DNA from: Desmodus rotundus | Taxonomy: Eukaryota; Chordata; Mammalia; Chiroptera; Phyllostomidae | Reading direction: 5' to 3' | Length of the DNA stretch: 64,000 nucleotides | Assembly: GCF_022682495.2 (NCBI RefSeq) | Contig: NC_071398.1 | Location: forward strand, 99,741,880-99,805,879 | Part shown: positions 22,581 through 34,905 of the stretch, piece after piece | Numbering within the stretch: the stretch's first letter is position 1 | Layout: each line of letters starts with the position of its first letter | Position numbers and translations under genes: made by a program | The notes under the pieces: model-generated | Database searches by the model: none | Told to the model about the DNA's origin: nothing | The model's input: only the letters and a program-made list of their open reading frames with translations

Positions 22581-25500
22581 TGGAACATAAGTTTGTGATT
22601 ACAAGATTGGTGCTCTCACACCTCGCTGCCAAACCCGGAGAAAGCCAAGTTGGAAGCTGCCAGCACATCCTCTTTCCCGAGGCCCCAGAGCTGTGGACTG
22701 GCCAGCCGCCTCCAGGATCCAGGTAGGAGCCAGAGCGCCCCAGCGGCTCAGAAGTCGAGTGCCAAGGGAAGCGCTGCGGCTGACCATGGCCTCCTTCCCC
22801 GTGTGCCGGGCCGTTCCAACAGGAAGAGGCCCCAGGGCCACGGCTCTTGGCACCAGTAGTGCTGAGGGGGTCTGTATTTGAGTTGAGGCTCAGCCCTTCA
22901 GGGAAGATTTATATTTCAAGATGAACCTTCTTTCCCCAGACGAATGTGTAACTGGTGGAGTCGCGCAGACAATATTTTAACGGTGGGAGGGGCAGGTCTT
23001 GGACATCGTCTGGCCTCCTCCAGGCTGCTAGCTGCTCCCACAGTCCCACCCTCTCCACTGGGAGAGTGCAGACCGCCCAGAAGTCACGTGGTGCTGCTTG
23101 AGGTGACTTCAGGATGGCCGCACAACCTGACTGGTCTCTCCAGACCCCCCGGAGGCTCCTCCCCACCTCCACGGACCCTGAGACTTGCTCTGAACCTCGG
23201 GCTCTGCAGCCTGAGCTCCAGGTTCCCACCAGGACTACGCAACTTTCGCTTTGTTTCGCTGACAACATCAGAATAAAGTCTACCTCTTCCTGTTTTCAAA
23301 CACAACGCCCGGTCCCAGCAGTGGAGACCCACTGCCTCTCCAGGGCCGAGTGGAACGAAGCTTCTCCATCGTCCTCAGATTCTTGAAGTCCCAGGGCCGC
23401 GGGCAACAGGCTCCTCAGCAGCCGCCTGCCATCCGCCTGGACCTAGAGCTGCCGAACCCAGCCCAGCTTCTTCCAGCTGCCGGCCCCTGTGACTCCTTCC
23501 GCTTTCCTTTGGATGTTTTCTTGCCTCCCATCTGAACGGCATGGTGCCTACCTGCAAGTGGCCACCACATCCTGGCCCTCCAGCCTGGGGCAGCCATGAC
23601 GCTGGGATATGATGGGGGGCGGGAAGGGGACGTGAGGAGGGCAGAGAGGGCGCCAACAGAAGACTCTGAGCCCACAAGGTGGTGGCACTGGCTCCGATCT
23701 CTGAAGCTCGGATCTGGGGGTAAGTTTCTCTGTCGCAGCCTGAAGCCTCTGTTGCAGCACCTCGAGGGCCAAGCTGTCTCCAGTTCTCAACTCACGTTCC
23801 AGCCAAGCAGCTGAGGACTGAGGCATGTGACATTTCACCATCCGGGAACCCTAGGGAACCCACCCTCAAGGAGGCCCCCACATCCTCTGGTCCAAAGCTT
23901 GCCGGGTGAGCACCCTGGACAGCTCCTGCAGCCCCTCCCCCCGCAGAGATCTCCAGCTGAGCTACCAGGCGGACAGACTCCACAAATAAACTGGGGGGCC
24001 ACCCGACCCACAGGCAGCATTGGGCGTTCCGCAGACCCCAAGTCTCTGTACATGTGGTGCCCACGTCCCCCGAGCTGCTCCGAATGTCATTCATGAATGT
24101 CATTCATCAGCCGCAACACAGTGAACGGTGAGTGAACCTCTGAACACAGGGCTGTAAAACCCTGTAAATCACAACTGCACTGCAGCCAGCAGCACGGGCG
24201 GCCCCCCTTCCTGGCTCAGGGGTTGCAGGACCCCTGCAGAGGGCTTCCTCCGGGGGCACACCCCTCCTATGTGTCAGACGCTGCCCTCGCTGTGACTTCA
24301 GCAGCTCACTATGTGCAGCAGAAGCTCGGACACCCCCTCCGATCCTTGCTTTCTGCCCCGCTCCCACCGTCGGCCCTGCCTCCTAGGCTCCTACATCCTG
24401 GCCCAGCCCCAGGCTGTACCCCACGCTGCATTTGCCCATGATTACTTGCTGGGTGTGTGTGACGATCCTTCAGAAGGGTTGCCCAGTCCCACCTCATGGT
24501 TGTCGGCCGCAGAGGGGAAGGAGGGTTTGGCCATGGCTGCAGAAAGACGCAGTGAACCTCAGTACTGTCTTCATGGAGGAGGCCACATTGTCGTGGTGGT
24601 TTATCCATGTGGCAGCTGCTCCCTGTCTCCCAGGCTGCTCAAGTCTGCCGAGTAGCTATGCCCCTCATGGGCCACCTGTCACAGCACATGCCGTGGGCCT
24701 CTCGCCCCACCCTGAGGGCCCCTGAGCGCTGAGCCCTGTGCACCAGGCCTGGCTGGCCTAGGAGGTGCTGCTGCAGGCAGGCAGAGAGGGAGGGAGGGAT
24801 GGACTGGCTCACGTCCCCATCACCACCGGTGGCGTGGGGCCTGTCTTCTGCAGCAGCTCCTGCAGGGGCCACAGAACACAACCTGGGAAGGGCCCGGGAT
24901 GGGGGCAGCTTGGACAGATCACAGCAGGAAGACAGGGAGGAGACGCTGGGTCCCCTCTCCCCTCCTCCTCCCAACGGTCACCAGACGGCCTCTGTCCAGT
25001 CGCTCAGAGACCTCCCACCGCATGGGCCGAAGCTCTGCTTTTCGGTTAAACTGTAGCCCGTTTGGTGACGCGCCCCCTGCAGTGGATTTCCCTGCTCGCC
25101 CCATTGCCCTCTTCTCCTCACTCTCACTGCCGGCACCCCCTGCCTCAGGCTGCTCCCTAGGAACCCCGGCCAAGACCCTTGCCGACCACAGCTGACCAGC
25201 AGGAACTTGCCCACAGCCCCTCACTGCCCTGCCCAGCCAGTCCTGCTGGCTCCTTGCTCGTGGCGCTCGTGGCTTTACTGAGGGGACAGAGTTTTGGAAC
25301 GCAACTTGGGGACGTCACTCCTGCTTATTCTGTGTGTTTCCATTTGCGATCATGAAAAGTGTTTCTAAAAGCTCCCCGTAATTGCAGCCACTTGCCCTCA
25401 CCCGAGCCTTCAGAAATCACCAGTTTCCGTGAATTCTGGCTTCCTCTCTTCTGGTTGGAGCGGCTTTCACTCCCTGCTCGCCCCTGGTCATCGGGGTCAG

Positions 25501-27012
25501 TGAACCCCAGGGTCACCTGCATCTCCCGGCACTTCCTGTGGTCCTGTGTGTCAGCCCCAGGGGAGGAGGTGCCACCCGAAGCACAGGGACCGCAACGTCC
25601 TGGTGGGGTGGCGGACCCTGCCTTCCACATCCTGAGTGCCCTTCCGAGCAGGCCTGCAGCCGTCTCTGTCTTTGCTTCATTCTCTCTCACGACAAGCAGC
25701 ATCAGTCGAGGGCATCTGCAATCCCAAGCACTACTGGAGGCCCAGCAGTTTGCCTTTGTTGCTGTTTTGTTTGGTTTTTAATCAGTGTGGATACAACCTA
25801 CTCCTGCTTCCCAGAGTCTCCCCCTGACCCTGGCAGATGGAAACCGAATGCATTAGGATTCTCTCCTCCCGGACACACGGAGGAAACCTGTTCTCACAGC
25901 CACATACCCGGCGCCTAAGCTTCCTCTGACTTTTTTTTTTTAAACCATTTTAGAAGGGGTCTCTGGCCACCTAGAGGGGACTCTGAGTAAAAACAGATTC
26001 CGTGTAATCGCTTGTCCTAAAGCAGGTACCTGCAGCTCCCTGCCACGCCTCCCTGTATTCGGCCAGCCTGGGGCGTCAGGGGCTTTCAGAAATGGTGGCA
26101 TGGAGCTAGGGTCACAGTGGTACTTTTCACGGAACCATGGAGAACGCAAGACCCCGCGATCCTGCATTTCCCTTTGTGAAGCTTCCAGGTTTCCTCGCAG
26201 ACCAGGGAGATGGGCATGCGCGCGCCTTCCCCTTGCTTGCTATTTTGTTACGGTGTCAACTCCACACATCCCACTACTCTGTGCTCAAAAGCCACCTCAA
26301 GGTCTCCTCGCTGCCAGCAAATTAAACGCCACATCTTTTCGAGTCTCAGCAGCCGCCATCAGGCAGTGAAACTAAACCCGCGGCTGTGTCCTTGCGGGGC
26401 TGTTAGTGGCCGGGAAGCCAGCGAGGGAGTCCCCCAGTCGAAGGCCTGGCTGATCACTGCCTCTACAGGGTTAGAAAACCTCCGTCCTAGAGGCCGTCTC
26501 CTCTCTTGCTCAGTATCTTCAGTCTCTAACAAACTGCCCCGTGATCAGTAATTCATCCTCTACAGGAGCCTGGGTCCCAGTATGACTCTGAGACGCAGCT
26601 CCATCCTCTGCTACCCGCACCAGGGGCAAAAGCGCGATGGGCGTCGCAGGGAGTGGGGCCTGGTACGCAGAGCCAGGTCTCGCAGCGGGGGGCCCAGAAG
26701 CGGCTCTCTGAGATGCACACAAGGCAGGGAGGGAGGCCTCGGGGTCAGCTCTGCAGCCGAAAAGCACGGGCTCAACTTCCAGCTTCTCCGTGCACTCGGA
26801 CCTGACACGACGGACTGGCCCGCTCCTAGGCCCGAATCCCTTTACGGAAAAGGGAGGGAATATAATCCGGCTCCTAGTAGTCAACCGAGGTTTGAAACAA
26901 AGTGCCGTCTCAGTGATAGCCTCACCTGCGGGGGAATTAACTGGGCTGGCGGGATCTCGGTTACGCCCCCTGCTGGGGTTGGAGGCCCAGCGCACCGGAG
27001 GGGCTGGAACTT
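22581..27012. other. Intergenic, nothing recognised except small repeats
   Basis: Contains a 13-bp tandem duplication and possible MIR traces near 24230-24320. 26580-27010 has raised CpG content leading into the Tigger-like element. No gene is recognised. Confidence 0.6.
24082..24107. repeat. 13-bp tandem duplication with palindrome
   Basis: GAATGTCATTCAT occurs twice in tandem. The junction forms the palindrome ATTCATGAAT. Confidence 0.9.
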
Positions 27013-27420
27013 CAGTCCCTCCCCCCTTATCCGCGGGGTACACAGGCCAAGACCCCCGCGGGTGCCTGAAACCGTGTGAAGTACCAAACCCTGGATATAC
27101 TCGTTTCCTACACATAAATACCTGTGATACAGTTTAATTTGTCAACTAGGCGCCGTAAGAGATCAGCAATAACTAACAAAACAGAACTACTGTAACCAGG
27201 GACTGTAACAAACGTGATGGGACAGGGTCTCTAACACATCACTGTGCTGCACTCACCGCCTCCTGGAGACGCTCTGAGATGACGCGAGGCTGGGTGACGT
27301 TATGAATGGAGGTGAGTGACGTGGGTCAGGCTTCTTTTGGGTGCACGGGAACCGTCCGCATCACCGCTCCAGTACTTTGGGGTCCCTGTGTTGTGAAGCT
27401 GAGGTGACTGAAGCCTGAGC
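27013..27420 (+). mobile_element. Tigger-like DNA transposon fragment
   Basis: It starts CAGTCCCTCCCCCCTTATCC, then GCGGGGTACACAGGCCAAGA, CCCCCGCGGGTGCCTGAAAC, CAGTTTAATTTGTCAACTAG, GGCGCCGTAAGAGATCAGCA and a GAGGTGAGTGACGTGGGTCA block. This is the order of a non-autonomous TcMar-Tigger family. The 3' terminal inverted repeat is not clear, so the element is truncated or diverged. Its CpG content raises local CpG density. Confidence 0.7.
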
Positions 27421-28189
27421 CCCATGACGTGGTTATCGTCCAGCCGGTGCCAGAGACTCCTCGGTGACGCAGGGCAGGGTGTCCAGAGATGGACGGGGGG
27501 CGGAGTCACGACCCGGCAGGCGCAGGACTCGCGAGATTTCACCTGTCGCTCAGCGCGCGTTCGGGATCTCCCCACGTGTCACTGCTTTATTTCTGGGTTT
27601 CTCCCTTTATTATTTTCTGACTCGGGTGGCCGAGGGTAATAGACCACGGGAAGTGGAACAGGCAGGTAAGGGGGACAATACAGGATGTCATGGCCAATAC
27701 ACGCGACGCGCGTGCGCGCTTACATGCACACTGCATGGAAATCTCGCTTCAACTGAAGTTTTCAAACCACTGTGATCAAATTGATAAACAGATTGTATTA
27801 ATAATAGAGCAGTGACACCGGGACGTAAGAATGTCCCTGGGGTGTTCTCCCCCCACGCCCAGGGAGGCGGGCAGGTCTCCTCCCCTTGAGACTGGGGACG
27901 AGAAAGAACTCACTAGCCAGCTGTTCCTTTGTCACATTACCGAAAAGTGACAGTGGATTTTCTTCTTGGGAGCTTGTTTCAGGCCTGGGGCAGTGTCACG
28001 CTCCATGCATGCAGCCCAGCCCCACCCTCCATGTCCTCGGCCTCCAGGTAGGACGTATACAGATCCCCCTTCTTGAGAGTCCCTCAAATCTAGGAACTGG
28101 AATCTCCGTCCTTGTGCACGTATGAGCCCTGTGTCTGCACATCAGTGTCCCCTTGGCCATTACGAGGTCCCCGTGGTCAGGGAGGGCTG

Positions 28190-28245
28190 GGCAGGGCCTG
28201 GCACACAGTAAGTAAGCGTTCAGTGGTTTTGAATTCACGGTCCTC
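28190..28245 (+). mobile_element. MIR 3'-end fragment
   Basis: GGGCCTGGCACACAGTAAGT then AAGCGTTCAGTGG is the 3' end of a MIR in forward orientation. Confidence 0.5.
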
Positions 28246-29259
28246 CTGCTGTTCTGAGGCTCCCTCTCGCCACCTAGTGGCCAGTTCTAAGAAAACAGCC
28301 CACGGGTGGAGCCGAGTTTCCCACGCCACGTGCCACGCCTAGGCTGCAGTCCATGCTTCTGGTCAGGAGCAACTCACAGATCCCACGACACTTTCAATGT
28401 CTGTGTGCATCTCACGCGGACAGAGTGCCTGGCTCCAAAACAAAGGTCAGACAAGGACGTTAGCCAGCTATTAAGCATCCATTCTGTGGACAAGAACTAG
28501 CCTGGACGTTAAGATACAGGAAACGCACATTTCCCAGTTCCTGACCTTCAAGAGCCTACAGGTGAATCTGGAGTGGCCACCTCCACAGCCCAGACATCCC
28601 AGCACATGTCACATCCTTTGAGCAGAGGAGGTTTGAGAACTACAAGTAACATTTGACCCTGCAGACAAAGCAGAAGTTTCCTGGAGACAAAAGCTTGAGA
28701 AAACCAATGGGATACTTTTTTCCCCATTATCATGACTCAGGTTATCAGAAAACCCTCTTGCTACAAATAAATACCAAAAAAAAAAAAAAACCCAAAACAA
28801 AAAACCAAAACCCTGTTTAATAGGTGAGCACCTAAGAAAATGACATTTTACAGGAGCCAAGGGAAAGAAATGAAAGATAAAGATAAGAGAGAACCCACAA
28901 GGGATTTGTAATGTGATGGAATGGGAATTTTTTAGTATGGTCACTGAAATCAAAAGTAAGTTTTTGGACAGCAGAGTAAACATGGCTGAAACTTGGCAGA
29001 AATGCCACCTTGAGAAGTTAGAAAGATGGAAAACGAAGTGAGGAGGGACCTGGCGTAGACAAGAAAGGGTCCCATGCAGACGTACCCGCAGGTCTGGAGG
29101 GAGAGGACGGAGAGGGAAGTCCAGAGGCAGCACCAGAAAGGAGTGCAGCTGCCAATTCCCCAGAGTGGATGAGAGGCCTTCCCAGACCTGGCCAGTCAGG
29201 AGGCACCTGTGGGGTGATTAAAAACAAACCCCCCACACACATTAAAAAACCTTAAAAAT

Positions 29260-29560
29260 AAAATAAAATGAAATAAACCTGCATCTCACCACTTCACAAG
29301 CTGCAGAACGTCAAAGACAAAGAGAAGTTGTTATTTAAAAAAGAAAAAAAGATAGGAGAAAGCATCAAAATGTTCAAAATGTTGAAAGAATATACAGCTA
29401 AATCATCATCCAAAAGTGTAGGTAAAATAAAGGCATTTTTTCAACAAAGGCTGTGAAAGAGTCCGTGGAGGGTGCATTTCAGGAAGAAAGGTGAATCCGG
29501 AACGAAGAACAACAGTGTGAAGTGACACAGCCAACAGGGGCATTTGTGAAAGCCTGGGTG
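29260..29560 (+). mobile_element. LINE-like degenerate sequence
   Basis: AT-rich text such as GCTAAATCATCATCCAAAAG, TGTAGGTAAAATAAAGGCAT and GGAAGAAAGGTGAATCCGGA resembles an old L1-associated sequence. The assignment is weak. Confidence 0.35.
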
Positions 29561-32019
29561 AGTCTCAGCAAACACCGACAGCGTCAACAATGATTTTTAA
29601 AGAACAATAGTGGTTACTAACTTACCAACTATAAAAGCTAGCCATTTTAGTTCCCTAAAGTACTCAGCAACTCTAACACGTAAGGTGGACAGCGTGACGA
29701 GGTAAAGCTTTCTAAAGCCCTTGTATTATTTGGGAGGAGGGTAGAAATTTTTGTCAAGTATGTAGTTAACTTGAAAAGATAGTCACTTAAGAAAAAACTT
29801 AACGTGTTATTTCTAAAACTATCGAGACAATGAAAGTAAGCACAGAAATCTCATAAGCTTTGGGTTAAACACAGGAAGGTAGAGAATTCTACCTCGGCTG
29901 CCTCCCCCAACCACTGGGGACTCTGATGGCCAGGTTGGGGGGCTGCCATGGCAATAGGGGAGCAGCTCCTACTGGCCCGAGTGGAGGCTTTAATAAAGAT
30001 TTTCCAGGAAAAACAATAGAGATCACATCAGTAGTTAGATTTCTGAGGGTTCTCCTGAAAACCCTAGCAGCCAAGCAAACGCCATCAGTCTGCACGTGCA
30101 CAATCCTCCTGCTGAGACCCGAACGCACCGCTAGGGGGCGGGCACGCACCACAGCCTCACCTGCCCTGGGCCCACATCCTACACTTTCTTAGGGCTGGGT
30201 GGGGGCCGGCAAAGCTGGAGTAACTGCATTCTTTCCGTACTTCGCAGGACTGTTTTAAGGATGGGAGGAGGCAACGTGAAAATTTGCTGAAAGTTTCCTG
30301 ACGGCTGGAAAAGTCTGATGTGAACATACAGAGAGAAAGTAGGAAATTTCAGGAATTGGAAAGAGGAATCTCAAAATCTGTGTGTCATTGCCGTGCACCA
30401 GAATCCCGGGCTTTTCTGCATAAAACCCTGCCGTGCACTTCAGGGAGAGGCCGCGCTGGCCCTTCCCGGCCTGGGTCACCCTGGCCCCGCATGTGGGGCC
30501 ACAGTCTGGCCCAAACAAGTCCCCGACACCAAGGGGGATGCATGAGAAGTGTGAGTCGGGCCCGATTTCGTGTCCTCACCTCTGGTCGCTCCGTGGAGAA
30601 CATGTGTCTGGGTTTAGTCTTAGTCGAATTGGGCTATTTGATGTTATTTCAGTTCCCAGTTTCTTGGAGGGGGGGGGGAACATAAACATATATATGGGCG
30701 TAGCCCAAGATTTAGCAGGTGGGGTAACTTTTAAAAATTTTTTCCTGAGTATTTTTTCAGTACCCTTTTGTATTGGTTCAGGGGCACCACCTGGTGGTTA
30801 CAGAGTCATACTTTCCCCCGACGTTTCCAGAACCCAGAGGGCTGAACTTTGTGGGTTTTAGAACATGAAAAGAGACGCGCCTTCCGCACCGGATGATAGG
30901 AACCCTGGTCCCGAACTCACAGGGCGATCTGTCCCACAAGGAACCTTTGCGCGGGTCCTGACAGGCTCCTCCTCATCTGCGCCAATGTGTGGTTTGACCG
31001 AAGCGGCACCAGGTGGGGGCTGTCTCCTGGTTGGGGAACAGAGGGCTGGCTCCGGGGATGTGGTGACAGCGTGGGAAGGACCCCACTGGCCTGTACTTTG
31101 TCCCCCAACGAGAAAGGACAACTGAGTTCTGAGCAATGAGCTGAGTCCCAAGCAAAGCCTCCGACTGCAGAGGCGGACAGAGGACAGGTGCGTCCAGAAC
31201 AGGGATGAGAACGACGCAGAGAGGAGCCTGCATCAGCTGAGGCAGCCTGCACAGCCACCTACTCTGTGACTCACGACCCGTCGCCAGCCTGCAGGGCACA
31301 GCCCGGCTGGGCAGCAGCTCTCGCAGAAGCACCTCGGACTGCTGTGGGCGGGCCTCCCCCACGGAGTCCCTTTGTCTCTGCTCAGCTCCCTGACGGGTTC
31401 ACATGTCAAGGGGACACATGGCTGTTAGGAGCAGTAACCCAGCACATCGAGGGTCACTGGGTGCCTGGGAGGCCTGGAGTGAGGAGGAAAAAGGGAAGCC
31501 AAGAAAGGCAGGGAGGTGAGGGGAGGGGGCGCTGGGCTGCTATTCAGAGCCAATTATTTTAAAATCCCTGGGGGGCAGGAGGTGGGTGACCGAGGTCTTC
31601 CACAACCAGGAACAGGAGAATCTGCAGGGACCACCTGGGGGCATCGACCACAGGGATGGGGGTAATGACCCTGAGCGTCCTCATCGGGGCTTGTTCACAC
31701 TGTGGCAACATCAACTCTGAGGTTTGGTTTCGGTTTCGGCTTCTGTTGTGGAGGCTGAGGAATGGGGGGTGACTGGCCCAGGAAAGGTAGCAGTGGGGGA
31801 TGCAGCCAAAACTGGGTGACAGCAGAAGGAGCCCCAAGCCACATGTCCAGGGAACAGCAGCCTCCAGAAACGGTAGCCTGGCCTCCAGGGGTGAAGGGGA
31901 AATGCCCGCGTGCCCCCATCCGGCCAGGGGCCAGGCACTACCCTCCCGCTGGCCCAGCCTCCGAGCGGCGGCTCCTGCCCAAACACCACAAGGGACGAGG
32001 TGGCTCTTTCTTCTAGGTC

Positions 32020-32025
32020 TTTATT
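32020..32025 (-). terminator. UCK2: Candidate UCK2 distal polyadenylation signal
   Basis: On the minus strand the sequence reads TGTAAATAAAGACC. It is followed about 35 nt later by a G/U-rich element, TTGTGGTGTTTGGG, as expected for a cleavage-stimulation site. No other AATAAA or ATTAAA on this strand was seen between the UCK2 stop and this point. Cleavage would fall around 32000-32010. Confidence 0.65.
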
Positions 32026-34670
32026 TACAGCCAAGTACAGAGTATGTGGTCATTTCCGGGACTGTGGAAAATCGCGTCCAGGCGGTAGAAGGCAGAGGGG
32101 AGGAGCAAGCATCTCAAAGGAAAAGTCCTTACCCAGCTACTGGCCCACTGCTGCCACACGGGCCACCTGCGTGGGGAGGCAGGGGCCCAGAGACAGGAGA
32201 TCAGTGGAGCACTAGGCTCCAGACTCGGCCCACCGACTCCCCAGCCTATCCCACCTCACCCTGAGAATGGGGGGGGGGCACAGCCTGCCTCCACTCCCCA
32301 ACCCAGCACGCAGGTGACACTTGACCCAACTGGGCTCCAGCCAGACCCGGATGCTTAATGACACCGGCGCCCCACCCTGCCCCCAGACAGGTGTCCAGGG
32401 GAGCCCAGGAGAGGTGGGACGGCCCGGTGGCTGAGACCAGAGTGGGGTGCTGTGGGGCGGCTGGGCCTGAAGGGAGCCCTGGAGACCCCTCTGTGCCCTC
32501 CTGCAGCCTGCTCCTCAGCACCCCCGTTGTCTAACCACCCCTGCCACCGAGCGTTCACCCACCCCCTCCACAGCAAAGGCCACCAGAAGACACAACACCT
32601 GCTCACGAGGCCTGCGTCCCCTTATCCCAACGCCCATCTCTGCTCCTGTGGGTCTCACGCTGCCCAAGAAAAAGCCACCGGTCAGCGGGAGCTCCGTTAG
32701 CCAGAAGGAGCGTGGGGCTTGGACACCTATTTCCCACACACCTGGTCTGCAGACGGCACCTGGGAGGGGAGGCAAGGAGGGAGAAGCAAGCACCGAGGGG
32801 GGAGACTCTGAAGCAGAGATCCCAAGAGCAGGACCAGTGTCACCCACGCACGCAGCTCATGGCTGCGGAGCACCCAGGTGGCTCGGGGCCTGATTTCTGG
32901 CCTAAGGACTCTCCAGTGGCATCGGAGACACAGGGGCTCTGCAATGCCAAGACCAGGATGTGTCCCACAGAAAGCTCAAGGTCAGACACCAGGTGGTTAA
33001 ATGCTAGCCGCAACAGAGGGCAGAGCTTCCCATCCCTTCCTGCGGCCACGGGGAGTCACAGAACCAGGGGCATCGTCAGCACCGCAAGTGAGGTGGCCCA
33101 GCGCCCCTGGCCAAGCCGCCGAGGCCTGGCGCCGGTTCTACCAGGAGGCAGGGCAACCTCAGCACTGCTTCCCGGCCAAGACCGGGCTACCCAGGGACAC
33201 TGGGGCTTGGTCCCAACACCACAGGCAGACGAGGAGGAGGCTCAAAAGCCAAGGCTCAGAGATAAGAGGAGCCCACCTTCCAGCGCAGTGGGACCGACAG
33301 CCAAGGCACTAAGTGGTTTGGCACCTGGAAGCGTCAGGTGGGGTGGAGCATGCCACCCACTGAGAGACAGGGATGGGCCTCCCCAGGGCACACAGGCCCG
33401 TAGGGGCCAGAGGACCCTCCCCCAGGCATGCCACGCACCCTGTGCCTCAGAGCCGTCCACGGCAGGACGGAAGGGCCTCCAGAACCTCCGCCCAGAGGGT
33501 GCCAGCCTTCACAGCAGGCCCCTCAGAGCCCTCGAGTTCCACGCAGGTGGGAGCCTCCTCGGGGGTCCGTGACAGGGTCTCCCCAGTGTCTCAGGGGTGG
33601 CAAAGCTCAGGTCTGACTTTTTGATCCAGCAAACAGAGAGTCAAATTGAGTCCAGAAAAGGGGGATCAAATGGATGGTGCTGAGTGGAAGGGCGCGGCTG
33701 GGTGACGAGAAAGCGCCAGTGGCAGCTGGACCTGAACAGCTCCAACAGCTGGGGCAGCACTGGGAGGGGAAGGGCCCCGAGACGCCTCAGGCAGGGCAGC
33801 TGCAGGGGACAAGCGTGGCTCTGGAATCAGACCGCAGCTTCGCTTGGTCCCCTGACTTCCTGCGCCCCTGAAGCAAGACTCTTACAGAATCTGTGCTTCC
33901 TCCACAGATGCAAGTTTTTGCCAAGAGGGAGCCCCGGGGAAAGCTGGAACTCTGCACCCCAAGACCCCAGCTTATCAAGACCTACAGACTCCATTTCCCG
34001 CCCAACACCCAGTGCTGCCAAACCCTTAAGTCGGCCCGTCTGGGACGCTGCTGAAGACGCGTGCCACCCCACCTCACGGCAAAGCCCCGCATCTCGGGGA
34101 CAAAAGCTACTACTGTCCCTTGCACAGGTGGAGCTCTGTGTCACCCTGTGAGGGGCTGCCAGCCGTCCTCCTGCCCGCAGAGGTCCTCACCAACACCCAG
34201 TCTGCAAGGGTCGAGGCACAGGCAGCTCCAGCTTTGGAGACACCGAGACGCAGGTAAGGAAGGAGTCGTCACAAGACCACCCAAGCAGCTAGGGGCGGGC
34301 GCAGGGTGGGTGTCGGGATAACAGAGAAGACACGCTCTCCCCCCCTTAGGCCCCTTCCCTGAGTTTGCTTTTTCAGTTGAGGTCTTGCCTAATGTCAACT
34401 CAAACATTAAAAAAAAAAAAAAGCATGTCATCGACATACTAAGCTCCGGCCCCCAGCAGGGGCATTCCGCAGGCACGTGCTCAGACTCCCCACCGCCCAG
34501 GTGCCAGCCGCCACCTGGAACGCGACAGGACGAGCCACTTCCCCGCGTGCGGAAGCGCCAGCTCCAGTCCCCAAACATCAACGCAGGTCTTCCTGCAAAA
34601 TACTTAGAGCAGACAGCTTTACAGCGTTTGTACATTTACACAAAAATAGATCCTTTTGTATGTATATGTA

Positions 34671-34676
34671 TTTATA
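34671..34676 (-). terminator. UCK2: Possible proximal variant poly(A) signal
   Basis: TATAAA on the minus strand, about 230 nt after the UCK2 stop, in an AT-rich patch. TATAAA is a weak signal variant. It would produce a short 3' UTR isoform lacking most of the region down to 32005. Evidence is weak. Confidence 0.25.
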
Positions 34677-34760
34677 ACTGCTTACAGGTTGGCTTCACCG
34701 TCAGGCATCAATTACCAGTAGTTGGCACAGTTTGTAACGCAAGCTCGGGGTCAAGTTCTG

Positions 34761-34803
34761 TTTCAAGATCAAAGGCATTTCCTCTCCGTGTCCTTGTCTT
34801 AAA
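34761..34803 (-). ncRNA. Possible mir-3658-like hairpin in the UCK2 3' UTR
   Basis: The minus strand reads TTTAAGACAAGGACACGGAG, then GAAATGCCTTTGA, then TCTTGAAA. The outer segments can pair with one bulge (UUUAAGA with UCUUGAAA). From memory, human mir-3658 lies in UCK2 and its mature form begins UUUAAGAAAACACC, followed by a GAAAUGCCUUUGA stretch. This looks like the same locus with a diverged arm. The stem is short and the seed is changed, so a working microRNA in this species is doubtful. Confidence 0.3.
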
Positions 34804-34905
34804 TAAGCAGAGTCATAGGAAACCGTATGTACAGACCGCCAAGGCCCCCGCTGCCGCCTCCCGTCTCCTGGAGCGGGGAGGGGCCGGGGTCCCGGGGAGA
34901 CGGGG

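Larger units (their letters stand above)
27421..32004. other. Intergenic, mixed
   Basis: A GC-rich part follows the Tigger-like element, then an AT-rich old-repeat stretch (28740-29890) and a GC-rich part up to the UCK2 3' end. A G10 run is at 30669-30678. No coding exon is recognised. Confidence 0.6.
32005..34905 (-). other. UCK2: UCK2 3' untranslated region (inferred extent)
   Basis: The stretch after the stop codon has no splice site or coding exon that I can recognise. It continues about 2.9 kb to the first canonical poly(A) signal on this strand (AATAAA at 32020-32025). Near the coding end, 34590-34805 is AT-rich and looks like conserved 3' UTR sequence. A variant signal TATAAA at 34671-34676 could give a short isoform. 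The long plus-strand open frame at 32712-33572 lies antisense here and has no recognisable domain. A MIR-like patch sits near 33815-33900. The extent is an inference from sequence signals only. Confidence 0.6.

Noticed and set aside
1..31000. 3' end of FAM78B, the expected convergent neighbour downstream of UCK2
   Set aside because: No recognisable FAM78B coding exon was found on the plus strand. The gene, if syntenic, lies further away.
32712..33572. 286-residue plus-strand open frame
   Set aside because: It lies antisense to the inferred UCK2 3' UTR, has low-complexity Pro/Gly/Arg composition and no recognisable domain. GC-rich DNA gives long open frames by chance.
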